The position numbers were made by a program, and so were the translations under genes. 64,000 nt of DNA from Parabacteroides chongii (GTDB lineage: Bacteria > Bacteroidota > Bacteroidia > Bacteroidales > Tannerellaceae), in contig NZ_CP120849.1 of assembly GCF_029581355.1 (NCBI RefSeq), positions 2,760,501 to 2,824,500 on the forward strand, given 5' to 3'. The notes under the pieces are model-generated. The model did not search any database, was not told the DNA's origin, and worked only from the letters and a program-made list of their open reading frames with translations. Positions 1 to 9,400 of this stretch are shown here, in pieces (within the stretch, counting starts at the first letter, position 1; the number at the start of each line of letters is the position of its first letter).

Positions 1-1254
1 CGGATTTCCACTGAATCCGATGTGTTGTGATAATACACGGTTGCTTCTGAGCAATAGACTTTTATCTTCATTATAGATAGGTCCGGGTAAAAGAGGATTC
101 CCCATTCCCATACCCCAATGTTGCCAGCTTTGATAATAGTAGTTATTATAATAATTGTCTTTGGCACTGATTTGGTATTCGTCGAAATGACCGGCAAAAC
201 CGTCGTAAAGCATTGGCCCGGTTTGGTCTTTGGTTGCCAGTCCTTCCCATACAAAGGTGCTGATCCAGCGGTTGTGCGGGAAGATCACTTCCAAGCCGAT
301 ATGTCCGTCTTTCCATCGTCCGTACTCAAAGAACATTTGGGAGTGGTCGTCGAAGAAATGTTCATAATATCCCCTGAATTTCCAGTCGTTCAGGTAGTAG
401 TTTAATGCAATGTTCCAGCTGCCCACATGATTGCCTAGGATATTGACCTGTTCCCCCATGGGAGTATCATCACCCCCCTTCCCGGGAATAAGTACATCGA
501 AGAAATCTTTGACCCCGACAGGCATTGTATATATTTGTCTTTTCTGATGGTTGGCATCATTTTCGTAGACTGTGCCGCCGAACTGTGCCGCCATGATCAT
601 TCCGAAGTCGAGCTCCAAAGGAAACTTCTCCTTTTTGCCGATACGGAATAAGAGGGACTTGCTATGATACAATACATCTTCTACATATTGCTTGTTGACG
701 GCGACATAATCACGTTGCCAGCGGTCGTCGGTAAAACGTCCGTAAGCGATGTACCCTTTCACCTTCAACCAGGCATTGGTAAAAGGAATATTGGTGAACT
801 CCTCGATCCCCACTCTTACCTGGGGGACGGGGCGGGTATTATTTCCCTCTACCATTCCGCCGCTGCTTAGTTGCGGATTTTTCCCGAAAGGATCGCGTTC
901 TTTGCTGCCGATACTCATTGTCAGACATTGCCAGGATATGTCCGCATAGGCCTGTTGAATGATAAAAGCGGAAGTATTGTTTGCCGCTGTAGCCAAATCG
1001 AGACCAGTCCGTATATCCCAGTGATGGTTCAACTTTTTGGAGAAGGTAAGCCCGGTTTTCAGATAGATGCTGTTCGGCTCGATACTGGACAGACCGTTCC
1101 TGTTGGCAGTAAACCAAAGCGGGGCATAATTACCTCCTCCGGCAGTAGCACCAGTTTCTACATGATAGGTAAGAGACGGGTCTGTTGTTTGTCCATATAA
1201 TAATGTAGTGTGACAGCAGATAGCCAGTAATACAGTTCGTAATTTGTGAATCAT
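1..1254 (-). CDS. Capsule assembly Wzi family outer-membrane protein (3' end outside window)
   Basis: Partial gene: the reading frame is open from the ATG at 1254 to the window edge, giving 418 residues. The N-terminus (MIHKLRTVLLAICCHTTLLYG) is a signal peptide, followed by mature sequence with YHVETGATAGGGNYAPLWFT and later aromatic, alternating strands typical of a beta-barrel. The opening pattern is that of Bacteroidota proteins annotated as Wzi-like, which in enterobacteria anchor capsule at the surface; a role in surface polysaccharide assembly is therefore family-based inference. A -7 box in the leader lies at 1299-1306. The gene is divergent from the EF-G2 gene. Family call is good, exact function open. 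Confidence 0.75.
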   Translation of the reverse strand, partial: MIHKLRTVLLAICCHTTLLYGQTTDPSLTYHVETGATAGGGNYAPLWFTANRNGLSSIEPNSIYLKTGLTFSKKLNHHWDIRTGLDLATAANNTSAFIIQQAYADISWQCLTMSIGSKERDPFGKNPQLSSGGMVEGNNTRPVPQVRVGIEEFTNIPFTNAWLKVKGYIAYGRFTDDRWQRDYVAVNKQYVEDVLYHSKSLLFRIGKKEKFPLELDFGMIMAAQFGGTVYENDANHQKRQIYTMPVGVKDFFDVLIPGKGGDDTPMGEQVNILGNHVGSWNIALNYYLNDWKFRGYYEHFFDDHSQMFFEYGRWKDGHIGLEVIFPHNRWISTFVWEGLATKDQTGPMLYDGFAGHFDEYQISAKDNYYNNYYYQSWQHWGMGMGNPLLPGPIYNEDKSLLLRSNRVLSQHIGFSGNP

Positions 1255-1298
1255 GAAATATAAGTAAATGCGAACTTTCGCAAGAAAGTTAATGACGA

Positions 1299-1306
1299 CA
1301 AATGTA
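1299..1306 (-). promoter_or_regulatory. -7 promoter box for the Wzi-like gene
   Basis: On the minus strand this reads TACATTTG, an exact match to the Bacteroidota -7 consensus TAnnTTTG. Transcription would start near 1292, giving a short leader that contains a 7-bp hairpin (AACTTTC/GAAAGTT, 1273-1290). No convincing -33 element was seen. Confidence 0.55.
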
Positions 1307-1457
1307 CAAAATATTCAGTAAATACAAGGCCTGCTGCATAACATAGTTCTCAAACACGGGGCGATAATTGCTTTTTTCCTGTACATTCTCTAATTTGCGG
1401 CCTCGTGAGCAATTCACGTAATGATATTTATTGTTAAACTCAAAAATACCTGATATC

Positions 1458-3614
1458 ATGAAAGTATACCAAACAAACGAAATTAAGAACATCTCTATCT
1501 TGGGAAGTTCGGGCTCTGGGAAAACCACTCTCGCTGAAGCGATGCTTTACGAGGGTGGAGTTATAAAACGTCGCGGCTCTGTAGACGCAGGGAATACGGT
1601 GAGCGACTATTTCCCGGTTGAGAAGGAGTATGGCTACTCAGTGTTCTCAACCGTTTTCAGTGTTGAATGGCAGGACAGGAAGTTGAATTTCATCGATTGT
1701 CCGGGTTCGGATGACTTTATCGGTGGAGCTGTTTCAGCTTTGAACGTGACCGATACGGCACTGATGGTATTGAATGCCCAGTATGGTGTGGAAGTGGGAA
1801 CATTGAACCAGTTCCGGTATACAGAACAATTTCATAAACCCGTTATTTTCGTTGTCAATCAATTAGATAACGATAAGGCGGACTACGACGGAACAATTGC
1901 CCAGCTGAGAGATCAGTTCGGTAGCAAGATCGTTCCTATCCAATATCCGATCAGTACGGGAACTTCTTTCAACGCCGTTGTCGACGTATTGAAGATGAAG
2001 ATGTACCGTTGGAAACCCGAAGGCGGTGTGCCTGATGTGCTGGAAGTTCCGGAAGAAGAAATGGACAAAGCAATGGAACTTCACAAAGCGCTCGTTGAGG
2101 CAGCGGCAGAAAATGACGATATGCTGATGGAGAAATTCTTCGAAGAAGGTACGTTAAGCGAAGACGATATGCGTGCAGGTATCCGTGCAGGTCTGGTGAC
2201 CCGCAGTATGTTCCCTGTATTCTGTGTTTGTGCAGGACGTGATATGTGCGTTCGCCGTACATTGGAATTCCTGGGTAACGTGGTGCCTTGTACCGATAAG
2301 ATGCCGCGTCCGGTGACTACTGAAGGCGTAGAAGTGACTCCGGTTGCCGACGGTCCGACCAGTCTGTTCTTCTTCAAGACAACGATAGAACCGCATATCG
2401 GTCAGGTTTCCTATTTTAAAGTGATATCAGGAAAAGTAAAAGAAGGAGACGATTTACTGAATGCAGACCGGGGTTCGAAAGAACGTATAGCACAGTTATT
2501 CTCTGTTGCCGGCCAGACACGTAATGCTGTGACTGAGATGGTTGCCGGTGATATCGGTGCAACTGTTAAGCTGAAAGACGTACGTCGCGGTAATACGTTG
2601 AACGGCAAGGGATGCGATTATAAATTCGACTTTATCAAATATCCGGATCCTAAATATCGCCGTGCTGTTAAACCGGTCAATGAATCGGATGCAGAAAAGA
2701 TGATGGAAATCCTGAACCGTATGCGTGAGGAAGATCCGACATGGGTAATCGAACAATCGAAAGAACTGAAACAGACAATCGTTTCAGGACAGGGAGAGTT
2801 CCACCTGCGTACGTTGAAATGGAGAATTGAAAATAATGATAAACTGCCGATCGAATATCTTGAACCGAAGATTCCGTATCGTGAAACAATTACTAAGGCT
2901 TCACGTGCAGACTATCGTCATAAGAAGCAGTCCGGTGGTGCCGGTCAGTTCGGTGAAGTTCACCTGATCGTGGAACCGTATTACGAAGGTATGCCGGCTC
3001 CGGATATGTATCGTTTCGGCGGACAGGAATATAAAATTAGCGTACGTGATACGCAAACTATTGATTTGGACTGGGGTGGTAAGCTGGTGTTTGTAAACAG
3101 TATCGTTGGTGGAGCCATCGATGCACGTTTCTTGCCGGCTATTCTGAAAGGTATTATGGCACGTATGGAACAGGGACCGTTGACCGGTTCGTACGCCCGT
3201 GACGTGCGCATCATTGTTTATGATGGCAAGATGCACCCGGTAGACAGTAATGAAATTTCTTTCATGCTGGCCGGTCGTAATGCCTTCAGTACTGCCTTTA
3301 AAGAAGCAGGACCTAAGATTCTTGAACCAGTTTATGACGTAGAAGTATCCGTTCCGGGTGATTATCTGGGTGATGTGATGAGTGACCTACAAGGTCGTCG
3401 TGCCATCATTATGGGTATGAACAGTGAAAAGGGATTTGAAAAGTTGTTGGCAAAAGTTCCTTTGAAGGAAATGTCCAACTATTCTACTTCTCTGAGTTCC
3501 ATCACGGGTGGTCGTGCTTCATTCACGATGAAGTTTGCCTCTTACGAACTTGTTCCGTCAGATGTACAGGACAAGTTGCTGAAAGCATACGAAGCGACAC
3601 AAACAGAAGATTAA
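1458..3614 (+). CDS. fusA2: Translation elongation factor G paralogue (EF-G2 type, GTPase centre degenerate)
   Basis: 718 residues with EF-G architecture: G domain, domain II, and domains III-V (GQGEFHLRTLKW, then KKQSGGAGQFGEVHL). The P-loop is GSSGSGKT (16-23). Switch I lacks the RGITI motif and reads EYGYSV (57-62). The DTPGH motif is DCPGS (80-84), so the catalytic histidine is serine, and NKxD is NQLD (134-137). This matches the Bacteroides EF-G2 paralogue reported to support translocation without GTP hydrolysis during carbon limitation; that function is established knowledge carried over by homology. The start at 1458 is preferred over 1431 because the family begins at MKVYQTNEIKNI. A strong terminator follows at 3637-3670. 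Confidence 0.9.
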   Translation: MKVYQTNEIKNISILGSSGSGKTTLAEAMLYEGGVIKRRGSVDAGNTVSDYFPVEKEYGYSVFSTVFSVEWQDRKLNFIDCPGSDDFIGGAVSALNVTDTALMVLNAQYGVEVGTLNQFRYTEQFHKPVIFVVNQLDNDKADYDGTIAQLRDQFGSKIVPIQYPISTGTSFNAVVDVLKMKMYRWKPEGGVPDVLEVPEEEMDKAMELHKALVEAAAENDDMLMEKFFEEGTLSEDDMRAGIRAGLVTRSMFPVFCVCAGRDMCVRRTLEFLGNVVPCTDKMPRPVTTEGVEVTPVADGPTSLFFFKTTIEPHIGQVSYFKVISGKVKEGDDLLNADRGSKERIAQLFSVAGQTRNAVTEMVAGDIGATVKLKDVRRGNTLNGKGCDYKFDFIKYPDPKYRRAVKPVNESDAEKMMEILNRMREEDPTWVIEQSKELKQTIVSGQGEFHLRTLKWRIENNDKLPIEYLEPKIPYRETITKASRADYRHKKQSGGAGQFGEVHLIVEPYYEGMPAPDMYRFGGQEYKISVRDTQTIDLDWGGKLVFVNSIVGGAIDARFLPAILKGIMARMEQGPLTGSYARDVRIIVYDGKMHPVDSNEISFMLAGRNAFSTAFKEAGPKILEPVYDVEVSVPGDYLGDVMSDLQGRRAIIMGMNSEKGFEKLLAKVPLKEMSNYSTSLSSITGGRASFTMKFASYELVPSDVQDKLLKAYEATQTED

Positions 3615-3636
3615 TAGAAAATTATCCTTTAAACAT

Positions 3637-3670
3637 AAGGCAGCCCTTGTTTCAAGCGGCTGCCTTTTTT
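3637..3670 (+). terminator. Rho-independent terminator after EF-G2
   Basis: Perfect 9-bp stem AAGGCAGCC (3637-3645) / GGCTGCCTT (3658-3666) running into a T tract. Confidence 0.9.
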
Positions 3671-3690
3671 ATATCATCTTCATACGGTTG

Positions 3691-3723
3691 TTGCAACACT
3701 GTAACAGTGGTTCTGTTCCTTTG
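3691..3723 (+). promoter_or_regulatory. Promoter with embedded dyad, for the LpxH-like/glycosyltransferase operon
   Basis: A TTG at 3691 and TTCCTTTG at 3716-3723 (one mismatch to TAnnTTTG) form a plausible -33/-7 pair. Between them lies the perfect dyad CACTGT-A-ACAGTG (3697-3709), positioned like a repressor operator. A start site near 3730 supports ATG 3745 as the translation start. Confidence 0.5.
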
Positions 3724-3744
3724 TATAGTGTAAATATCTTACGT

Positions 3745-4548
3745 ATGAAACTAAGAAAATATTATCCGACTGTTGTGCTTTCTGACATTCACCTGGGTTC
3801 TGAACACTCCAGGACAAAAGAAGTAACCAATTTCCTTAAACATATCGACTGCGACCGCCTGATACTGAACGGCGACATCATCGATGGCTGGCAACTGCAG
3901 AAGTCCGGTAAGCGTTGGAAACAGGCGCAGACCGATTTCTTCAAAGTACTGATGAAGATGATGGAGAAGAAAGGGACGCAGATTGTTTATGTACGCGGCA
4001 ACCACGATGACTTCCTGGATGCTTTGGTGCCGTTCCGGTTCTCTAACATTTCTATTGTAAAAGACTATCTGTTGAACAGTCACGGGAAACGTTACCTGGT
4101 GACTCATGGTGACATTTTTGACACGATAACCACCCATATGCGTTGGCTGGCGATGCTAGGCGATATCGGGTATACTTTCTTGTTGTGGCTGAATAAAATT
4201 TATAACAAGAACCGTGAGAAGCACGGAAAACCTTACTTCTCCCTTTCACAGCATGTGAAGCACCGGGTGAAGAGTGCCGTTTCCTATATCTCCGATTTTG
4301 AAAAGGAGCTGGTCAAACTGGCCCAGATCAAGCATCTGGACGGAATTATCTGCGGACATATCCATCAGGCCGCCAATGTCTGGTATGACAATGTCCATTA
4401 CCTGAACTCCGGCGATTGGGTGGAAAGTATGACTGCCCTGGTGGAGGATGAACAAGGTGAGTGGAATATTGTTACTTACAATAAGGCAGACTACGATACG
4501 GACGAAGAGACTGCCCGGAAACCTTTATTATATGCTGAAGTGATATGA
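3745..4548 (+). CDS. UDP-2,3-diacylglucosamine diphosphatase-like metallophosphoesterase (LpxH-like)
   Basis: 267 residues of the calcineurin-like phosphoesterase fold. The five metal-binding motifs are visible: SDIHLG (13-18), NGDIID (42-47), RGNHDD (84-89), a THGD segment and CGHIHQ (203-208). Lpx-family relatives hydrolyse UDP-2,3-diacylglucosamine to lipid X in lipid A synthesis, but Bacteroidota carry several such paralogues, so lipid A involvement is inference. An in-frame upstream codon at 3688 was rejected because the promoter lies downstream of it. The stop overlaps the next start (ATGA at 4545-4548), which implies translational coupling to the glycosyltransferase and a shared glycolipid task. 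Confidence 0.8.
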   Translation: MKLRKYYPTVVLSDIHLGSEHSRTKEVTNFLKHIDCDRLILNGDIIDGWQLQKSGKRWKQAQTDFFKVLMKMMEKKGTQIVYVRGNHDDFLDALVPFRFSNISIVKDYLLNSHGKRYLVTHGDIFDTITTHMRWLAMLGDIGYTFLLWLNKIYNKNREKHGKPYFSLSQHVKHRVKSAVSYISDFEKELVKLAQIKHLDGIICGHIHQAANVWYDNVHYLNSGDWVESMTALVEDEQGEWNIVTYNKADYDTDEETARKPLLYAEVI

Positions 4549-5696
4549 AAATGCTGTTTATCATACAAGGGGAGGGCAGAGGGCATCTGACACAGGCTTT
4601 GTCTCTCCGTCAGAAGCTGGAGGATGAAGGTCACCAGGTGGTCGGTGTGCTTGTCGGAAAAAGTCCAGCCCGCAGCATACCCGATTTCTTTACGGAGAAG
4701 ATCACTGCACCGGTTTATCCGTTTGAAAGTCCGAACTTCCTGCCTACGGCAAAGAATAAGCAGGTTAATTTGCTGAAAAGTGTAGGTTATAATGTGTTGC
4801 AACTGCATACCTATATGGGCAGCATTCGTTATATTGACCGTATGATAAAAAAGACAGGGGCAGACGTGGTCGTCAACTTTTATGAGTTGCTGACGGGATT
4901 GACTTATCTGTTCTGCCGTCCGAAAGCGATGATGGTTTGTATTGCTCATCAATACCTGTTCTTGCATCCGGACTTCTCTTTCCCGAAGTTGAATACGGTT
5001 TCTTTGTCTTTGTTAAAATTCTTCACGCGTGTGACGGCTATCGGTGCCACGAAGAAGTTGGCTTTGTCTTTCCGGAAGATGCGCGAAGTGCCTGCCGACA
5101 AGATGGTCGTCGTTCCTCCATTGTTGCGTAAGGAGGTGATAAACAAAACTCCCCGTAAAGGAAATTATCTGCATGGTTATTTATTGAACAGCGGATTCAG
5201 CGAGGAGGTAAAGGAGTGGCATGCCGCTCATCCGGAAGTATCGATGCATTTTTTCTGGGATAAGAAAGGGGCAGGTGAGACTACCCGGGTAGACAGTACG
5301 CTTTCTTTTCATCAGCTGAATGATATCCGTTTCGTTAAATATATGGCCAATGCGAAAGCGTATGCCACGACTGCGGGTTTTGAATCTGTCTGCGAGGCGA
5401 TGTATCTGGAGAAACCTGTCCTGATGGTTCCGACTCATATCGAGCAGGCGTGTAATGCCTATGATGCATCTTTGTCCGGAGCCGGTGCGGTAGCTGACCG
5501 TTTTGATTTGGACGCTTTGCTGCATTTGTCAGAAAGCCATCAGCCGAATCCTGTGTTCCGCCATTGGGTACAGCAGGCGGACTGGCTGATCTTACGTGAG
5601 TTCCGCGAAGATTTGCTGATGGAGGAGATGCCGTCTTCTGCCTGGCATCGCTTGTCTATGCACTGGGTGTATCGGGTAGCGAAGACATTAATGTAA
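4545..5696 (+). CDS. GT-B fold glycosyltransferase
   Basis: 383 residues. The N-terminus MKMLFIIQGEGRGHLTQAL carries the GxGRGH-type glycine loop of MurG-like GT-B enzymes, and the C-terminal half has the donor-site stretch TTAGFESVCEAMYLEKPVLM. There is no signal peptide, so the protein is probably cytoplasmic or peripheral to the inner membrane. It is translationally coupled to the LpxH-like gene. The pairing suggests glycosylation of a lipid-linked or lipid A-related product; donor and acceptor cannot be read from the sequence. Confidence 0.75.
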   Translation: MKMLFIIQGEGRGHLTQALSLRQKLEDEGHQVVGVLVGKSPARSIPDFFTEKITAPVYPFESPNFLPTAKNKQVNLLKSVGYNVLQLHTYMGSIRYIDRMIKKTGADVVVNFYELLTGLTYLFCRPKAMMVCIAHQYLFLHPDFSFPKLNTVSLSLLKFFTRVTAIGATKKLALSFRKMREVPADKMVVVPPLLRKEVINKTPRKGNYLHGYLLNSGFSEEVKEWHAAHPEVSMHFFWDKKGAGETTRVDSTLSFHQLNDIRFVKYMANAKAYATTAGFESVCEAMYLEKPVLMVPTHIEQACNAYDASLSGAGAVADRFDLDALLHLSESHQPNPVFRHWVQQADWLILREFREDLLMEEMPSSAWHRLSMHWVYRVAKTLM

Positions 5697-6142
5697 GTGT
5701 GTATTTAAGCGTGTTATGATTAAGCGACTGTTTTTTGCTTTCTGGAATTAAGCATTTAGGATAGGAGAATTAAGTACTAAAGATAGGAGGTTTAAGGTTT
5801 TTTCTCTGGTGTTTGAAATATGTAACTAAGGCATTGCGTAAATGTAAGGTATGCCTTGCCTATCAGTAACCATAGCCTTTCTGATTCGGAATGAATGTAT
5901 TTTACTTATGAAACATAGTAAGAAAATTTTTAGATCTCCTATGCTGAATACTTAGAAGTCAGGAGAACGTGACTTTATTTTCTTTTGTTATAGGATGAAA
6001 TTAGTAATACAAATATAAGCAAATCTATTGGTAAAGTCAATAATAAGAGGGAAGAAAATAAGTGGATTTTATGGATGAAGGTAGATGAATGTGGCAATAA
6101 AGGTGGGTTCATACTGTATAAGATTGGTTTTGTAGGATTTAT

Positions 6143-6162
6143 TTAATGTACGCGTACATTAA
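6143..6162. repeat. Perfect 20-bp palindrome
   Basis: TTAATGTACG followed by CGTACATTAA: each half is the exact reverse complement of the other. It lies 308 bp upstream of the large surface-protein gene. It could be an operator or a recombination site; no second copy was noticed in the window. Confidence 0.6.
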
Positions 6163-6358
6163 TATAGGTTTATTCTCTGTAAGAGATTGATCTTTTTGGA
6201 TAGATATTATTCATATAACAGTAGGTACATACAAGGGAAAAACAAGGTTTGTTATTTTTACAGCCTGTTTGGTACAGCGTATCGTATTCAATTGATAAGA
6301 AAGAGTATGGTAATGAAAAAAAATCAGTAGAAATAATTGCGGATATAAAACTATTGCT

Positions 6359-6366
6359 TACTTTTG
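6359..6366 (+). promoter_or_regulatory. Candidate -7 box for the large surface protein
   Basis: TACTTTTG matches TAnnTTTG exactly and would place the RNA start about 97 nt before the ATG at 6470. Confidence 0.4.
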
Positions 6367-6469
6367 CTGAAGTATTTGACGATCGTACAAGCAAGCCGAC
6401 AGAAGATTGATCGGCATTATTATAGAATAGAACTTATAATTACTTAGTATTAATATTAAATTTTTGATT

Positions 6470-9400
6470 ATGAACAAAAAGTTTTCTACACTTTTGACCA
6501 TCTTTCTGATGGTCGGTGCGCTGTTCTCAAATGTTAAGGCTGCAGTTGAAGTAGCTACAACTTTTGTTTCAGGTAATAAATATTACTTGAGTGCAGATGG
6601 TTCCTTATTTTTAAGTATTAAGGCTGAAGACAAATCACTCTTAACTATTGATGAGGCAGGTTTGGATGAGTATGCTCAATGGACTGTTACGAGCGTTACT
6701 TCTAATGGATACAAATTTGTATTCAAGAATGAGAAGTCAGGTCAATTGTTAGCTGCAAAAGCTGATGGTACTGCTTTTGTGGCAGATCAGAGTGAAGCTA
6801 ATATGGCAACTGCTATTACTTATTTTAAGTGGTATGATGATGCTGCAGGTGCTGAAGCTAATGGTGGAGCTAAGATTTCAACAGGTGTTACAGATAAAGA
6901 TGTAACATTGGATGCCGCAAGTGGTAATGCAGCAACATTTGGTACAACTGCTTCTGCAACAGATTTTAAACTCTATGTAGTTCCTGCAGCGGGTATCTCT
7001 GCAAAAACATTGAATGACAACTTAGGTTCAGCATTTAAACTGTCTTTCAAGAAGAAAGCAGATTTGAAAGATAACCTGACTGTTGAAGCTAATCCGTTTA
7101 CTTCTAACACAATTAAGGCTGTGTCTTTAGATAAAGCAACAGCTGCAGCAGACGCTATGTCTTATGTGTTCAGAGTATCTGGTTCTTTCGAAGGTTTTAC
7201 AGCTCCTGCAGCTACTGAATCTGAAATCAAAGCTTTCCGTGCTTCTGAATTCATCGTTGTTGATACAATCAGTTATTCAACTTTGAACGCAAGCTTGACT
7301 ACCTCTTATAAATATAAGGTGGTTAAGGGTTCTGAAATGGTAACAGAAGATGGCAAAATCTATGGTACAACTGCTCACGGTTTAACAGGTGCAACTAATG
7401 CTGATTTGGCTGTTACAAGACTTCTAGGTAACGCTGTTTTCGCTGTAAGTGCAGATGTTAATGCTCCTAAAGTATTGAAAATTGCTTCTACAGAAGCAAA
7501 GGTTTCTAATGGCGTTTTTGGTAATGGAACAGCTCATATCTTAGATCACCATAAGACTTCTGTTTCTGATGCATTCGTTACAGTATTCACTTTCGAAGGT
7601 AAATATTATGTTGGAACAGGTGAAGGTAATGATACTTTCATTGCTTTAGGTGGTAGCAATATCGTTCCGCGTCTGAAATTGTTAGGTATTGTAAATATCA
7701 TAAGCAAAGACCGTGACGAATCAACAGCACACAAAAATACTTATGGAAAAGTATTTGGTCCGACAACAACTGCTTTGGCTTCAGCAGTTGATGCAGAAAG
7801 AGTTATGTTGAATAAACCGGAAGGTCAATTCCTTATCACTTCTACAGGTGACGGTGCATTTACTTTCACAAACCGTGAATCAGGTAAAACATATACTGCT
7901 GCTCAGTTATATTATACAGATGAAGACGCAGTATATGCAAACAATGGTGATACTATCAAGATCGTTCCTGCTACAGTAGGTGATAAATATGATGGTTACA
8001 AGAACTATTCTCAGAATCTGGAACTGGAAAAGACTGCATTTAATATCGCTGTTTATTCTGCTGTAACAGAAAATGTTTATTTGACAGAAAAGCATAACTC
8101 TGCAGGTCACTTCGTTGGTTTGAGCACAGATAAAGGGAACGCTGTAAACTGGAGACTTGTTAAGTTTGAAGAAAAGAAAGATGCATCGAATGACTCTATC
8201 ATCTATGTTCGTAATTTAGGTTATAAGAATAGCGATGGTAAATATGATACAAAGAAAGATACTTTGGTTGCATTTACTTATGCTATCTACAACGAAGATA
8301 ATGGTGAATTCCTGAGCTATAATTCAGAAAAGAAAGCTTATTATTGTAATCCTGATTTGAATAAATTGGATGATGCTCGTAATGCTAACGTTGTTAAATT
8401 CGTTATCAAACAAAAAGGTGAAGGTGTTTACAACCTGATCGTTGCAACTCCTGGTACTCAGATGGCAGACAACAGTGTTAAGCTGTACGGTGCATTCTCT
8501 GATGACAAAGTGAATCAGAATGAAACAGCTGAAGGTATGTATTATCTGACTGACAATGATTTATTTGTAATCGATCCGGTTGATGCTCCTAACTATCGTC
8601 CGGTAGCAACATTCGATACAATCTCTATCTACAAAGAAGGTAACGAAAAGATCGCTCTTTACGAAAGAGGACAGTTCTTAGGTATGCAGCATATTGCTGA
8701 CGTAAAAGATATGAACCCTGCATTGTTCGTAGATACTGCTTATGTTCGTAACAACACTAACAAGCCTCAGTATCTGTTGGCTGTAAATGCAAAACGCGTT
8801 ATCTCTGACGACTGGTGTGGTGTTCCGGGTCATGTTCAGCACAAGGCTGATACTACTTTTGGTCGCTTCCTGGTAAATATGGTTGATTCTGCTTATGCTT
8901 ATGGATTCGACAAACATGACAATCCTTATGTATGGGAAAACAACCAGAGCTACAAGCTTGCTTTCGTTAAAGGTTTCCACACTAATGATACATTGTTCAT
9001 CGAACGTGCTAACAACGTAGTAGGTGATTCTATCTGGGTTGGTAAAGATAATGGCGAAGCTATCGGTAAATATGCATTCCGTTATATCGACAGAGAAGCC
9101 GGTTCTTTCATCATCGAAACTCAGACAAGAGATGCTGCTGGTGATCTGACTATCGGTTTCATCAAATGGTTGAACGGTACTCCTGCTGTTATTACAGCTC
9201 GCGATCAGGCTGAAGTATTCAACATGAACGTTGAAGAAACTAAAAATCCTGTTGCTAACGAAACAATCGACGCTACTTCTGTAAGTGTAATTGCCGGTAA
9301 CGGTGATGTCACAATCAAGGGTGCTGTAGGTAAGAAAGTTACTATCGCTAACGTTCTTGGTCAGACAATCGCTAACACAGTTCTTTCTTCTGACGACGCT

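Larger units (their letters stand above)
5697..6469. other. 773-bp AT-rich intergenic region
   Basis: No convincing intact gene. It holds a perfect 20-bp palindrome at 6143-6162, a leftward -7-like box CAAATATA at 6010-6017 with no gene to serve, and a plus-strand stretch at about 6222-6410 with no start codon that translates to a plausible C-terminus ending FDDRTSKPTED. The last could be the relic of a deleted gene. A candidate promoter for the next gene is at 6359-6366. Confidence 0.5.

Noticed and set aside
1431..1457. Nine-residue N-terminal extension of EF-G2
   Set aside because: The family begins at the later methionine and the extension shows no conservation pattern or better ribosome-binding context.
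6143..6162. Inversion site of the same class as those at 35 and 45 kb
   Set aside because: The palindrome does not contain AGTTCT/AGAACT arms and has no partner copy in the window.
6170..6394. 74-codon minus-strand open frame in the gap before the surface protein
   Set aside because: No -7 box faces it and the translation lacks recognisable features; a plus-strand gene relic in the same place is at least as likely.
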